The translations under genes and the position numbers were made by a program. 64,000 bases of DNA. Origin: Leptospira_A soteropolitanensis (GTDB lineage: Bacteria; Spirochaetota; Leptospiria; Leptospirales; Leptospiraceae). The DNA is taken from NCBI RefSeq assembly GCF_026151335.1, contig NZ_JAMQPP010000003.1; one strand, given 5' to 3'. Position 1 is the first letter of the stretch, and the number at the start of each line of letters is the position of its first letter. The notes below the pieces were generated by a model, which worked only from the letters and a program-made list of their open reading frames with translations, was not told where the DNA came from and searched no databases. Positions 8,951-17,605 of this stretch are shown in pieces.

Positions 8951-10291
8951 TTTCATCCCTTACAAATTGATCTCACTACATCCTTTACAAACAAGAATCT
9001 AATTCTTCGATTCAGAACACGATGTACACACCAGGAGTGTGTCATGGCTTGGAAGGAAACAAACGTGTTTGAAGAAAGAATGAAATTTGTTGTCGCTTGG
9101 AAACGTGGTGGTTGGTCTCTCACTGACCTTTGCCATGAATTCAGTATCAGTCGAGTGACTGGGTATAAATACTTAGAACAGTATAAGCTGTATGGGATCG
9201 ATGGGTTAAAAGATAAAAGTCGAAGACCGAAACACCATCCTCACCAAACTCGAAAGAAAATCATTGAACTAATCTTACAAGAGAGAAAAGACCATCCACG
9301 GTGGGGAGCAAGAAAACTCTTAGCATCACTTTCAGCTCGGTTTCATATGATTAAAAAATGGCCTCATCCAAGTACTGTGGGTCGTATTCTGAAACAAAAC
9401 AACTTTATTAAACCTCCCAAAAGAAGGATCCGTAAACAATCCATCGATCAACCATTCTCGCATGCGCTCGGACCCAATGATATTTGGTGCGCTGATTTTA
9501 AGGGCCATTTCACTGTTGGGGATGGAGAAAGATGCACACCATTAACCGTCACAGATGCCTATAGCCGCTTTTTACTCTGTTGTGAGATTGTTTCCAAAGC
9601 AGATACGACCAACGTAATCAATGAATTTACGAAGTTATTTAAACTTTATGGGATGCCACTTGCGATTCGAACGGACAACGGTCCACCATTTGCTTCGAAT
9701 GCACTTGCTGGCCTTAGTAAACTTTCTGTTTGGTGGATCAAACTAGGCATTAAGTTAGAGAGAATTGAGCCAGGGAAACCACAACAAAATGGTAGGCATG
9801 AAAGAATGCATAAAACCTTAAAGGAAGAAACGGCTTTGCCTCCAAGGTCTAGTTTAGAGACACAACAAAAAGCATTTCGAGACTTCCAAAAAGAATTTAA
9901 TTATCTAAGACCACATGAAGGAATACAAAATTCTTTTCCTGCTGACCATTACCGAAAGTCTACAAAGAAGTTCCCAAAACGGATTGTAAAAGCTTCTTAT
10001 CCAACAAACATAATGATCGGAGAAGTCAATGACATAGGGAATCTTCATTTTGAAGGTCATCGGATCTTTTTATCTTCCGCACTTGCATTAGAGGAAGTCG
10101 GTCTGGAAGAGATCTCAGATAGACATGTGAAGATTCATTTTTATGGAGTGAGTCTTGGAGTAATAGACCTTTATACAGGAAAATTGTTGCAATTTAAAAA
10201 CTAAAGTGCCATCCTCTTTAACGTCTGAATCAGGATTTTAGTCATACTTTTTGTAAAGTATGTACCAGGACAAAACTGTAAAGGATGTACG
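8951..10291 (+). mobile_element. IS481-family insertion sequence (element A)
   Basis: Bounded by imperfect inverted repeats of ~39 bp: 8952-8990 (starts TTCATCCCTTACAA, ends CATCCTTTACAA) and 10251-10289 in reverse complement (starts TACATCCTTTACAG, ends CATACTTTACAA). About 28 of 39 positions agree. It holds one transposase gene. A target duplication is not clear. Confidence 0.75.
9044..10204 (+). CDS. IS481-family transposase (element A)
   Basis: 386 aa, DDE transposase for cut-and-paste movement of element A. Residues ~12-60 are a helix-turn-helix (WSLTDLCHEFSISRVTGYKYL), then a second HTH-like region (HPRWGARKLLASL). The rve integrase core carries the acidic triad: ADFKG (~152), RTDNGPPF (~210) and NGRHERMH (~245). 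The start ATG follows an AGGAGTGTGTC ribosome site. It looks full length. It is clearly related to the next transposase but distinct from it, and the two elements have different ends, so this is not a recent tandem duplication. Confidence 0.92.
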   Translation: MAWKETNVFEERMKFVVAWKRGGWSLTDLCHEFSISRVTGYKYLEQYKLYGIDGLKDKSRRPKHHPHQTRKKIIELILQERKDHPRWGARKLLASLSARFHMIKKWPHPSTVGRILKQNNFIKPPKRRIRKQSIDQPFSHALGPNDIWCADFKGHFTVGDGERCTPLTVTDAYSRFLLCCEIVSKADTTNVINEFTKLFKLYGMPLAIRTDNGPPFASNALAGLSKLSVWWIKLGIKLERIEPGKPQQNGRHERMHKTLKEETALPPRSSLETQQKAFRDFQKEFNYLRPHEGIQNSFPADHYRKSTKKFPKRIVKASYPTNIMIGEVNDIGNLHFEGHRIFLSSALALEEVGLEEISDRHVKIHFYGVSLGVIDLYTGKLLQFKN

Positions 10292-10306
10292 AGTACACTC
10301 AAAATG

Positions 10307-11618
10307 GTATGGATAGGTCAGATAGGTAACAAAAGAGACAACTCACATAGGTAACACTTACATTGAGTATCGGAGGAGAATCCGATGCCTTGGAAGGAAA
10401 CCAAAGTGATAGAAGAAAGAATCAAGTTTATAGCAGCTGTTAAAAGTGGTAATTGGTGTTTTGCAGATCTTTGCAGAGACTTTAACATATCAAGAAAGAC
10501 CGGATATAAATATTTAAAAAACTATGAGTCTCTAGGAATTGATGGACTCAAAGACAAATCCAGAAAACGAATCACCCAATCAAATGCAACTCCCGAAAAA
10601 GTAGTTCGATTGATCCTTGATTTACGTGAAGAACACCCTTCCTGGGGACCAAAGAAACTTCGACCCATCCTAAAAGCTAGATTTCACAGGCTAAAACACA
10701 TTCCCAGTGAAACAACGATTGGCAATATATTAAGAAAAAAGGGACTTATCAAACCCAAGAAAAAGCGACAAAGAGTACCGCAGTCTCTCTTTCCTTTCTC
10801 TGATGTGGTTGCACCTAATGATGTTTGGTGTGTTGATTTTAAAGGTCATTTTACTGTCGGGAATGGGGATCGTTGTGATCCTTTGACAATCACAGATGCT
10901 CATAGTCGTTATCTTCTTGCTTGCGAAATCTTAAATAAAACGAATGTGGAACAAACAAAAGCCGTATTTGAAAGGGTTTTTAAAGAGCATGGACTACCAA
11001 TTGCCATTAAGTCTGATAATGGCGCACCCTTTGCGAGTAAGGCGATCGGTGGCCTCACTAGTCTTTCTGTTTGGTGGTTGAAGTTAGGAATTCGACCGGA
11101 AAGGATTGAGCCAGGCAGACCCTCTCAAAATGGTCGTCATGAAAGAATGCACAGAACTCTTAAAGAAGAAACGGCTCTTCCTCCAAGATCAAGTTTAAAT
11201 GCTCAACAGAGAGCCTTTGATAACTTTTGCGATGAGTTTAATTATATACGTCCTCATGAAGCTTTGGGTTTCTTGACTCCTTCAAAAGTATACAAACCAT
11301 CCATACGTGAATTTCCTAAAAAGATTCTGGAAGTTGCTTATCCAACTCATATTGTCACTGATAAAGTTCATGAAAGTGGTTTTGCTCAATATGGATCCCA
11401 TCGTATCTTCTTTGGGAATCCTTTTATTGGAGAGGTGGTTGGCTTTGAAGAGGTCTCTGACAGGCATTGTCGTCTTTATTTTGCGAACGCAATCCTTGGA
11501 ATTTTAGATTTGTATACGAGTAAAGTGTTGAAATACCAGAGGTTATTGTATAGAATTGACTAATAAAAGTGTCACCCATGTGAGTGATCTAAAGTGTTAC
11601 CGATGTGCCTTTCTATAC
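10307..11618 (+). mobile_element. IS481-family insertion sequence (element B)
   Basis: The left inverted repeat starts at 10307 (GTATGGATAGGTCAG, then ATAGGTAAC...CTCACATAGGTAACACT). The right repeat ends at 11618 and in reverse complement reads GTATAGAAAGGCACATCGG, then TAACAC...CTCACATGGGTGACACT. The terminal ~50 bp agree well. Further copies of the right end alone lie at 8884-8933 and 56152-56200. Confidence 0.75.
10385..11563 (+). CDS. IS481-family transposase (element B)
   Basis: 392 aa DDE transposase. The N-terminal HTH (WCFADLCRDFNISRKTGYKYL) is followed by the integrase core with VDFKGHF, KSDNGAPF and NGRHERMHRTLKEE as the D, D and E motifs. The ATG is preceded by CGGAGGAGAATCCG, a strong ribosome site. 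It appears intact. Its right inverted repeat ends 16 bp before an integron-type GTTATGC motif (11634-11640), so the element sits at the edge of the cassette array described below. Confidence 0.92.
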   Translation: MPWKETKVIEERIKFIAAVKSGNWCFADLCRDFNISRKTGYKYLKNYESLGIDGLKDKSRKRITQSNATPEKVVRLILDLREEHPSWGPKKLRPILKARFHRLKHIPSETTIGNILRKKGLIKPKKKRQRVPQSLFPFSDVVAPNDVWCVDFKGHFTVGNGDRCDPLTITDAHSRYLLACEILNKTNVEQTKAVFERVFKEHGLPIAIKSDNGAPFASKAIGGLTSLSVWWLKLGIRPERIEPGRPSQNGRHERMHRTLKEETALPPRSSLNAQQRAFDNFCDEFNYIRPHEALGFLTPSKVYKPSIREFPKKILEVAYPTHIVTDKVHESGFAQYGSHRIFFGNPFIGEVVGFEEVSDRHCRLYFANAILGILDLYTSKVLKYQRLLYRID

Positions 11619-11633
11619 AATAGCCTATCGCCT

Positions 11634-11643
11634 GTTATGCGAC
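11634..11643 (+). repeat. Possible attC R' core left beside element B
   Basis: GTTATGCGAC is the same 3' boundary motif that ends the attC-like elements at 14092 and 15455. The left arm is absent, apparently replaced by element B, so this would be the remnant of the first site of the array. Confidence 0.4.
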
Positions 11644-11765
11644 ATAATCTATATTATCGGAAGAAGCATATTGCCTCATAATTTATAGTATCTGAAAAAT
11701 TAACTTCTATATTACGAGATATAAGCTAATATAGCAGCAGAAGGTTTTATAGTAGAGGTTTAAAT

Positions 11766-11825
11766 GGCATAACGGATATAGTTCGTTGACCGAAATTCCC
11801 GCCAAATATATTCTGGTTAGGTGCC
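11766..11825 (+). repeat. Short attC-like inverted repeat
   Basis: GGCATAAC (11766-11773) can pair with GTTAGGTGCC (11816-11825). Inside, GGATATA pairs with TATATTC. The R''-L''...L'-R' layout and ~60-bp length fit an ordinary integron attC site. It is weaker than the longer elements in the array. Confidence 0.35.
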
Positions 11826-11848
11826 AGCGAACATCGTGTTCGTTGGCA
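11822..11848 (+). promoter_or_regulatory. Hairpin just upstream of a ribosome site
   Basis: TGCCAGCGAACA (11822-11833) and TGTTCGTTGGCA (11837-11848) form a 12-bp stem with one G:T pair and loop TCG. It ends 3 bp before the TAGGAG ribosome site of the next gene. It could control translation or shield it from read-through structure. Confidence 0.45.
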
Positions 11849-11865
11849 AAAATAGGAGTAACAAA

Positions 11866-12333
11866 ATGTCTGCTAAAAATTTCATCTTATTGTCTCTCTG
11901 TATTTGTGTCTTTTCTATTTATACAACCCTAAATAGCCAAGAGGAGAATAAAAAGGATTTTGGAAATTTATCTTTTAAAAATGGATCAATTTATCGCGGC
12001 GAACACGATGGAAGTATTCCCGACGGTGAAGGAGTATATATTGCCGCTGATTTAAGCGTAATTAAAGGAACATTTAAAAAAGGTGTGCTCGTTGGACATG
12101 GGATTTCAATTAATGACTTAGATTTGAAATTTCCTCAAGACTATAGACCGTATAAAGCTTATCAAATCATGGTGGGAATGCATTCAGAAAAAGGTAGTAT
12201 ACTGGATGGAGCAAGGATCGAATCAATACCCAATAACAAAATTATTTTTCCAAAGGGTCTGGGTAAAGTTGTAGTTAATCAAATTAAGCTCGGAAGCAGT
12301 ATTGATAATACAATAAAATCATATGAATGGTAG
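11866..12333 (+). CDS. Small exported MORN-like protein
   Basis: 155 aa. The start is the ATG at 11866, with GGAG eight bases upstream; an upstream in-frame GTG at 11821 lies inside the hairpin. A signal peptide is visible (MSAKNFILLSLCICVF, cut near LNSQ). Residues ~30-75 hold one or two MORN-type motifs: FKNGSIYRGEHDGSIPDGEG, then ADLSVIKGTFKKGVLVGHG. The remainder is unrecognised. It is the first gene of the array and runs in the same direction as every other cassette gene. MORN proteins usually bind lipid or protein; the role here is unknown. Confidence 0.75.
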   Translation: MSAKNFILLSLCICVFSIYTTLNSQEENKKDFGNLSFKNGSIYRGEHDGSIPDGEGVYIAADLSVIKGTFKKGVLVGHGISINDLDLKFPQDYRPYKAYQIMVGMHSEKGSILDGARIESIPNNKIIFPKGLGKVVVNQIKLGSSIDNTIKSYEW

Positions 12334-12344
12334 CTAATCTTATT

Positions 12345-12506
12345 ATGAAGCAAAAAACGTCATCAGCGCATTCAAAAAATTCAAAGGATTTCCATGAATT
12401 AACTTTTGCTCAACAGGCAAGTTCAATCACAGCCATGATAAATAATCTTTCAAATGCAATGAAACATCATATAAAAAATTCAAATAATATAGAAAGACAA
12501 AACTAA
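12345..12506 (+). CDS. Small hypothetical protein
   Basis: 53 aa: MKQKTSSAHSKNSKDFHEL then TFAQQASSITAMINNLSNAM and a His/Asn-rich tail. It is a soluble, basic, helical protein. It begins 11 bp after the stop of the previous gene, so it is probably co-transcribed. The stretch ELTFAQQASSITAMI reads like a conserved small protein that I associate with Leptospira accessory regions. That is an impression, not a database match. Confidence 0.55.
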   Translation: MKQKTSSAHSKNSKDFHELTFAQQASSITAMINNLSNAMKHHIKNSNNIERQN

Positions 12507-12571
12507 AATGTCAGAGCCAAGTTAAACGATTCTCTGATCGAATTTATAAACTTTAATAATAAAGAAAAAAT

Positions 12572-13852
12572 ATGCCTAACCTTACACTTTTCAAATTTAA
12601 ATTTCTGTCAAAATTTTCCTTATTCTCTCTGTCAATATTCATGGTTCTTACTTGTTCATCAAATCAGAATCGACAAAAAATTATAGCATACGAAAATCCT
12701 CTAGTCGACGTATGTCCAAACTATGGAAGTCTAGATACTCAATCTGAACAATTCAAAAAAGCTACACATTTTACTTATGAATTAAACACAGACCCAGCAT
12801 TCCAGCAGGTTGCAATTAAGTATGGCTCGAATTACATACAATCTGTCTACGTAACAAGTGCCAGTAACGCAAAATCAATTAAAAATATTAAATTATGGAA
12901 TACTTTCAAAGCTGAATATAAACTTTTTTGTCCAAATGTATCAAATCGACCAGAATGGTATTTCGAAACAGAATCTAAATTTGTGAAAGTAATGCTAATA
13001 GAATGTTCCAACAAAGAATATAGTATCGCAGAAAAATGTTTTGCCAATACCATCAATGATACTGAAATAAAGACTCTTCCTGTATTCTTCGAAATCCTAA
13101 ATGAGGAAAACAAAAAGCCTCTATCGAATTGGCAAATTGTAAAATATCTTAAAACTGCTTATTCGACCGATAATGAAATTCTATTCAAGCTACATCTTTA
13201 CGACGCGAAAGAAAGAATCAAAATTGAAGACGTAAATAAGGAACTAAAAACGAAAAATGTATTCAAAGTATTAAAATCTGCAGAAGAATTAGATCAGCCA
13301 AAATTCAAAACTTCTTTGAACTATACTCTTTATTCTTCCATTTTTCGAAAATTTGAAGATTTGAAAAATGAAACTCTAAATCTTCAAAAAATGGATGATG
13401 ATATTAAACAAAAGAGTAATAATTCTGGAGTCTGCAGTTACCTTGTTTTTGGTGAATTTATAAAAATGCTAGGTAATACCCATATTTTTAAAGGATCATC
13501 TCGTTGGAACGGCGACGGTAGTCAATGTGAAGCACAAAAACTAGCGTTTAAAAACAATTATGCAGGTATTGTTCAAGATGATTTCCTTGGTATCACTAAT
13601 CCTGAAAAAAATGATTATAGATCTCCTACCTTAGTAGCTTTAGGAAAAGCATATTTAATCAACCAAGTCACCCTCACAAATGGAATTAAAATTTACGTTT
13701 TTACTAAAACTCCACCAACAGATTATGCAAGAAAAGAAGCAGAAATTAAAAAACTTACGGATTCTAAAAATCTAATGTTAGAAAATATAAACAAAGCATG
13801 GCCAATACTAGAAAAGGAACTAGCAAATCTAAATATAAAGATTTTAGATTAA
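12572..13852 (+). CDS. Hypothetical lipoprotein
   Basis: 426 aa. It has an N-terminal signal sequence with two Phe/Leu-rich runs and lipobox MVLTCSS (Cys ~28), so the mature protein should be lipid-anchored. The rest is Lys/Asn/Glu-rich, with four or five other cysteines (for example SGVCSYLVFGEF and GDGSQCEAQK). A C-terminal ~40-residue helix follows, with repeated Lys and Glu. I recognise no domain. It lies 65 bp downstream of the small protein and 90 bp before the first complete attC-like element. Confidence 0.75.
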   Translation: MPNLTLFKFKFLSKFSLFSLSIFMVLTCSSNQNRQKIIAYENPLVDVCPNYGSLDTQSEQFKKATHFTYELNTDPAFQQVAIKYGSNYIQSVYVTSASNAKSIKNIKLWNTFKAEYKLFCPNVSNRPEWYFETESKFVKVMLIECSNKEYSIAEKCFANTINDTEIKTLPVFFEILNEENKKPLSNWQIVKYLKTAYSTDNEILFKLHLYDAKERIKIEDVNKELKTKNVFKVLKSAEELDQPKFKTSLNYTLYSSIFRKFEDLKNETLNLQKMDDDIKQKSNNSGVCSYLVFGEFIKMLGNTHIFKGSSRWNGDGSQCEAQKLAFKNNYAGIVQDDFLGITNPEKNDYRSPTLVALGKAYLINQVTLTNGIKIYVFTKTPPTDYARKEAEIKKLTDSKNLMLENINKAWPILEKELANLNIKILD

Positions 13853-13942
13853 AATTCTCTTTGTCTTTATATTTAGTTAAACTAATCTATCTATTTCCTG
13901 ATAACCCTATTTCGAATGAGTATTTAAAAATGGCATAAACTT

Positions 13943-14100
13943 CGCATAATAGTATGTTGCCGCTTCGCTTCGGGACTTACGCCCTCGCTCGGTCTCCGAC
14001 ACATAGGCTTCTGGCACTCCCCTTGCCTGCGCAGGTGTAGTGGCCAGTCCCGAAGGGACTCAGGGGCGGGGAACTTCGGTAACATTAGTTCGTTATGCGA
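13943..14100 (+). repeat. attC-like recombination element 1
   Basis: 158-bp GC-rich element in AT-rich DNA. The left arm CGCATAATAGTATGTTGCCG pairs with the right end (CGGTAAC...ATTAGTTCG, then TTATGCG). This is the R''/L'' versus L'/R' layout of integron attC sites, with R' GTTATGC at 14092-14098. The interior folds through CTGGCAC/GTGGCCAG and AGTCCCGAAGGGACT hairpins. Four similar elements follow. Confidence 0.65.
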
Positions 14101-14117
14101 TATTGTTCTCAATCTCA

Positions 14118-15284
14118 ATGAAGTATATAAATAATTCTATAAAAGTTAAAATTAATAGGGAAATACAAGATTTAATTGTTTCATTACCCGAAAACGCAAA
14201 TATTTATATTTTCGAAATGTTGCTGACTGGAGGAATAATTAACAACGGAAAATTTCATAATTTTAATGAAAAACGCGATTTTGTAAATTACCATCCCGAC
14301 GACACTATAGAAATTCTTATTAAATATCTAAATTATGCTGATAAAATTCTAGAATTCTATCAGGAAAAGGAGGATTGGCTTAATAACTCTGAAATAAAAT
14401 ATATAGATCTATTCTATTTGGAACACTTATTTAAATCAGTATTCTCTAACCTTTATTACAAATATATCGATATTCCCTTATCCTTTGACGAAAAATTGCA
14501 TTATTTACCTTTTGATTGTTCTATTTCGGATTTAATTTCTTATAAATACATCAGTTTATTAACAACAAAATGGAATACTAATTCAAACAAATTCAAAAGC
14601 ATAATTCAAAAATATTATGATCATTCAAAATACGATGTCAATATCCAACGAAAAACCGAAGCATTCACCTCAAAATTCAATTTTAGAGATTTGAATGAAT
14701 TTAAAAATTATAAAGAAGATCAATTATGCAGCCTAAAAAGAATAATTGAGATTCTAGGCTTTATACCAAATGGAATTGAATTTAACCATCCACTTCAATT
14801 TTCAAATAAGATCGCCAAATTATTAATTCAAAACAAAGTAACTGAAATAGACATTCAACATTTTCTTTCTCTTGAAACCTATAATTGGTTTACATCTGTC
14901 GAAGGAAGTTGGTTTGATGCTCTCATCAATTCGGGAGTATTAATTGATGCAAAGAGAAATACCAAAATTGGAACTATGGTAAAAGCTAAAGACGGTCATA
15001 TATGTAGATCAATAAGCGAAAAGGTTATCGACGACTGGTTTCATGATCACGGGATAATTCACGAAAAAGAAGTAAAATATCCAAATAGTAATTTTATAGC
15101 AGATTGGAAAGTAGACAATTACTATATTGAATTATTTGGCTTAAAAGGAATTCCAAATTACGATCTTAAAATACTTGAAAAAAAAGAAATAGCGGAAAAA
15201 CAAGGAATGAACCTAGTATCAATCTATTTAAATGATATTCCATTGTTGAATGAAAAATTTAACTTTCTATTAAGAAATAATTAA
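14118..15284 (+). CDS. Hypothetical protein with C-terminal PD-(D/E)XK-like nuclease domain
   Basis: 388 aa. The frame is open back to 14040 but that part lies inside the attC-like element, so I start at the ATG at 14118. The first ~290 residues are helical and unrecognised. The C-terminal ~90 residues look like a restriction-endonuclease fold of the Vsr/DUF559 kind. SEKVIDDWFHDHGI is the leading helix, then FIADWKVDNYYIELFG (Asp as metal ligand, I-E-L as the E-X-K-like strand) and KKEIAEKQGMNLVSIYLND. The lysine of ExK is replaced or shifted, so activity is uncertain. It is the sole gene of its cassette; a defence role is inferred from neighbours. Confidence 0.7.
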   Translation: MKYINNSIKVKINREIQDLIVSLPENANIYIFEMLLTGGIINNGKFHNFNEKRDFVNYHPDDTIEILIKYLNYADKILEFYQEKEDWLNNSEIKYIDLFYLEHLFKSVFSNLYYKYIDIPLSFDEKLHYLPFDCSISDLISYKYISLLTTKWNTNSNKFKSIIQKYYDHSKYDVNIQRKTEAFTSKFNFRDLNEFKNYKEDQLCSLKRIIEILGFIPNGIEFNHPLQFSNKIAKLLIQNKVTEIDIQHFLSLETYNWFTSVEGSWFDALINSGVLIDAKRNTKIGTMVKAKDGHICRSISEKVIDDWFHDHGIIHEKEVKYPNSNFIADWKVDNYYIELFGLKGIPNYDLKILEKKEIAEKQGMNLVSIYLNDIPLLNEKFNFLLRNN

Positions 15285-15298
15285 GTAAAGAACGCCAT

Positions 15299-15463
15299 CG
15301 CATAACAGCGACTTGCCGCTACGCTTCGGAACAAGGCCTCGCTCGGCCTACGGCAAATTCTCCTCCTGGTATTCGCCTTGCTTTCGCAAGCTACATGCCA
15401 GTCCCTAACGTCCCGTCGGGACTCAGGGTCTGGGAACTTCGGTAACACTAGTTCGTTATACGA
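15299..15463 (+). repeat. attC-like recombination element 2
   Basis: It begins CGCATAACAGCGACTTGCCG 15 bp after the previous stop codon and ends GTAACACTAGTTCGTTATAC. The outer arms pair as in element 1. The internal CGTCCCGTCGGGAC hairpin and the CTGGTATTCGCC...CATGCCAG pairing are conserved. R' is GTTATAC. Confidence 0.7.
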
Positions 15464-15493
15464 CAGTTTATAATCGAATAAAAGAGAAAATTT

Positions 15494-16207
15494 ATGAAAA
15501 AAATAGTTTATTTTGATGAACAATCCGCAAGTGACTACATAGATATTAGTCTTGGGGGAAAAAAAATATTAACGACAAGTGAGCTTGTTGAAAAACATAA
15601 ATCTTTAGATGCAAATGTTGGATCTGCTCTTAAAGCAAAATTCAATTGGATTCCATTTCTCTCAAGTGAGTCTAATGCCTCAGCCCAAACTAAATTTAAT
15701 TACTTGAGTGATAAAATCATCAATTCAACTATCTCTAATACTATTTTAACAGACTTTATTAATAAAACACAGGACGATGAGAAAATTATCAAATTTGAAA
15801 ATTGTACACTTTCAGCGTACCCTAATTCTTTAACTTTTTTTAAATTATTCACTCCATATGTAATAATCTCCAAAGATAACGATGAAAAAATTGATGTCAC
15901 CAAATTAGACGATGCTTTAGAAAAAGGAAAAGGTTATTATGAATTAATTGCAAAGTCAAAAAATATTCAAAACATACTTCGATTCAATATTAAAGCATTC
16001 CGAAACAATTACAATCTTTCGGACCTTTTAAAAATGAACCTTAATTATAATGCAATTTTTGTCGGTACATATAAAATTTCAAATTTAGATATGAACAAAG
16101 AGTTTAACATAAACAACAAAGAATTTTCACTTTCTGACTTAGAAGAAGAGACACAAGAAGGAGAAGAACTAAATGTCTACGATGTAATTCTCGCTGGAGT
16201 TTTATAA
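15494..16207 (+). CDS. Uncharacterised partner of a ClpB-like ATPase (possibly DUF6414-type)
   Basis: 237 aa, no signal peptide. It opens MKKIVYFDEQSASDYIDISL, followed by a Gly/Ser-rich linker and a helix at ~70-95 (FNYLSDKIINSTISNTIL). A beta-rich half follows (SLTFFKLFTPYVIISKD). A short acidic segment (DLEEETQEGEEL) precedes the end. The opening resembles what I recall of DUF6414 proteins, but that is weak. The ribosome site is AAAGAGA. The ATPase starts 2 bp after the stop, so the two genes are co-translated and surely act together. Together they fill one cassette. Confidence 0.6.
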   Translation: MKKIVYFDEQSASDYIDISLGGKKILTTSELVEKHKSLDANVGSALKAKFNWIPFLSSESNASAQTKFNYLSDKIINSTISNTILTDFINKTQDDEKIIKFENCTLSAYPNSLTFFKLFTPYVIISKDNDEKIDVTKLDDALEKGKGYYELIAKSKNIQNILRFNIKAFRNNYNLSDLLKMNLNYNAIFVGTYKISNLDMNKEFNINNKEFSLSDLEEETQEGEELNVYDVILAGVL

Positions 16208-16209
16208 AC

Positions 16210-17316
16210 ATGAAATCCATAACAATATTCTATGGCCCGAAAAAAAAATTCTTAGAAATCATTCCAAAAGAAAATATCAACAATCTTACTGAAATTGTAC
16301 ATAAAGAAGACGCAGAAAAACGTAACTTTAACTTAAGATCAGGTGACCAGGAAGCCGTAACCTATCCTAAACCTGTAATTGAAAATTTGGTTGCTTTCAC
16401 GGATGAGTATTCTGGAGTAAATGATCACGTCATATTAAATTTTGTAAATTTTTTAAATAATTTTGAAGTCACAAATTTATTTCTTCAAAATCCGCCAAAT
16501 ATCATACACAAAGAATTAGAAAAAGTACACCCTAAGATTCTGAAATCTAGAAACTTTAAGTATGCTCCTTTATCTATCGCAAAACTTAAAGAAATTTCAA
16601 ATAACTATGACGATCATGTTATAGGACAGCTCCAAACTAAATCAAATTTAATTCATGCACTTTACCCTATGACAAGAAATCAAAAGCATCCACCCGTTAC
16701 CCTGTTATTTTATGGTCCTACAGGTGTTGGTAAAACCGAAACTGCAAAATTTATTTCAAAAATATTAGGAGAAAACTTGTTTAGAAAGCAATTATCTATG
16801 TTTCAAAATAATGAATTTTCAAATTACCTTTTCGGTGGAAAATTTAATCAACCTAGCTTCTCTCGAGATTTACTGGAAAGAGAATCTAATGTTATTTTAT
16901 TAGATGAATTTGATAAAGCGAACCCAATTTTTCATAGTGCATTTTATCAAATCTTTGATGAAGGAATTTATGTTGATTCAAATTATCATGTCGATGTAGA
17001 AAATGCTATAATAATTTGCACCTGCAATTATTCATCAGAAAAAGAAATAAAAAAGTTTTTAGGTGAACCAATATTCTACCGTTTTGATGGAGTCATCGAA
17101 TTTACGAAATTAAGCATAGATTCTCTTTCTAAAATTATCACAAAGGAAATACAAAACCAATATTCAAATTTACTAGAGAAAGAAAAAAAAATTATTACTT
17201 TAGAAGAAATTCTCGCTAAATTCCTACCAAATGCATCAAAATTTGATAATGCTAGACAAATCAGAAAAATAGTTAAAGATTATCTTTCTAAAATTTTATT
17301 CCAAAAAATGAATTAA
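16210..17316 (+). CDS. AAA+ ATPase related to the ClpA/ClpB D2 module
   Basis: 368 aa. Residues 1-125 are unrecognised. The AAA+ module begins with the HSP100 signature DDHVIGQLQTKSNLIHAL (~136). It then has Walker A GPTGVGKTETAK (~174), Walker B NVILLDEFDKANP (~227), a sensor-1-like IICTCNYSS and an arginine-finger-like FYRFDGVIEF. The C-terminal helical lid ends in FDNARQIRKIVKDYLSKI, like the Clp D2-small domain. It has a single ring module and lacks the ClpB N-domain and M-domain. It probably remodels or threads a substrate chosen by the upstream protein. Paired with that gene in its own cassette, it is a candidate defence module of unknown type. Confidence 0.8.
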   Translation: MKSITIFYGPKKKFLEIIPKENINNLTEIVHKEDAEKRNFNLRSGDQEAVTYPKPVIENLVAFTDEYSGVNDHVILNFVNFLNNFEVTNLFLQNPPNIIHKELEKVHPKILKSRNFKYAPLSIAKLKEISNNYDDHVIGQLQTKSNLIHALYPMTRNQKHPPVTLLFYGPTGVGKTETAKFISKILGENLFRKQLSMFQNNEFSNYLFGGKFNQPSFSRDLLERESNVILLDEFDKANPIFHSAFYQIFDEGIYVDSNYHVDVENAIIICTCNYSSEKEIKKFLGEPIFYRFDGVIEFTKLSIDSLSKIITKEIQNQYSNLLEKEKKIITLEEILAKFLPNASKFDNARQIRKIVKDYLSKILFQKMN

Positions 17317-17337
17317 TTTATCGGTAGAAACAAACCG

Positions 17338-17505
17338 TCGTATAACAGCGACTTAACGCTTCGCTCCGGCACTAGCGGCCTCGCTTGGTCTGCGATACAT
17401 AGGCTTCTGGCACTCCCCTTGCCTGCGCAAGTATCGTGGCCAGTCCCTAACGTCCCATTCGGGACTCAGGGTCAGCCTACGTCGTTAAGTCTAATTCGTT
17501 ATCTG
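17338..17505 (+). repeat. attC-like recombination element 3
   Basis: The best-formed site. TATAAC + GACTTAACG at the left pairs with CGTTAAGTC + GTTAT at the right; the spacers AGC and TAATTC differ in length, as in R/L boxes of attC. The CTGGCAC/GTGGCCAG and GTCCCATTCGGGAC hairpins are kept. The 100 bp after it (to 17605) hold no gene. Confidence 0.7.
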
Positions 17506-17605
17506 CAATGCCGCATAATCATTCCAATAAATAAAAAGGAAAACAACGAAAGATATTTTGACTTAAAATTCACCTAAGGTTGTCGAAAATAAATATTAAT
17601 CGGCT

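Noticed and set aside
14040..14117. N-terminal extension of the nuclease-like gene
   Set aside because: Those 26 codons are the attC-like element itself.
13924..14118. Minus-strand reading frame of 64 codons
   Set aside because: It lies inside the GC-rich attC-like element and is an artefact of the inverted repeat; likewise 15281-15523.
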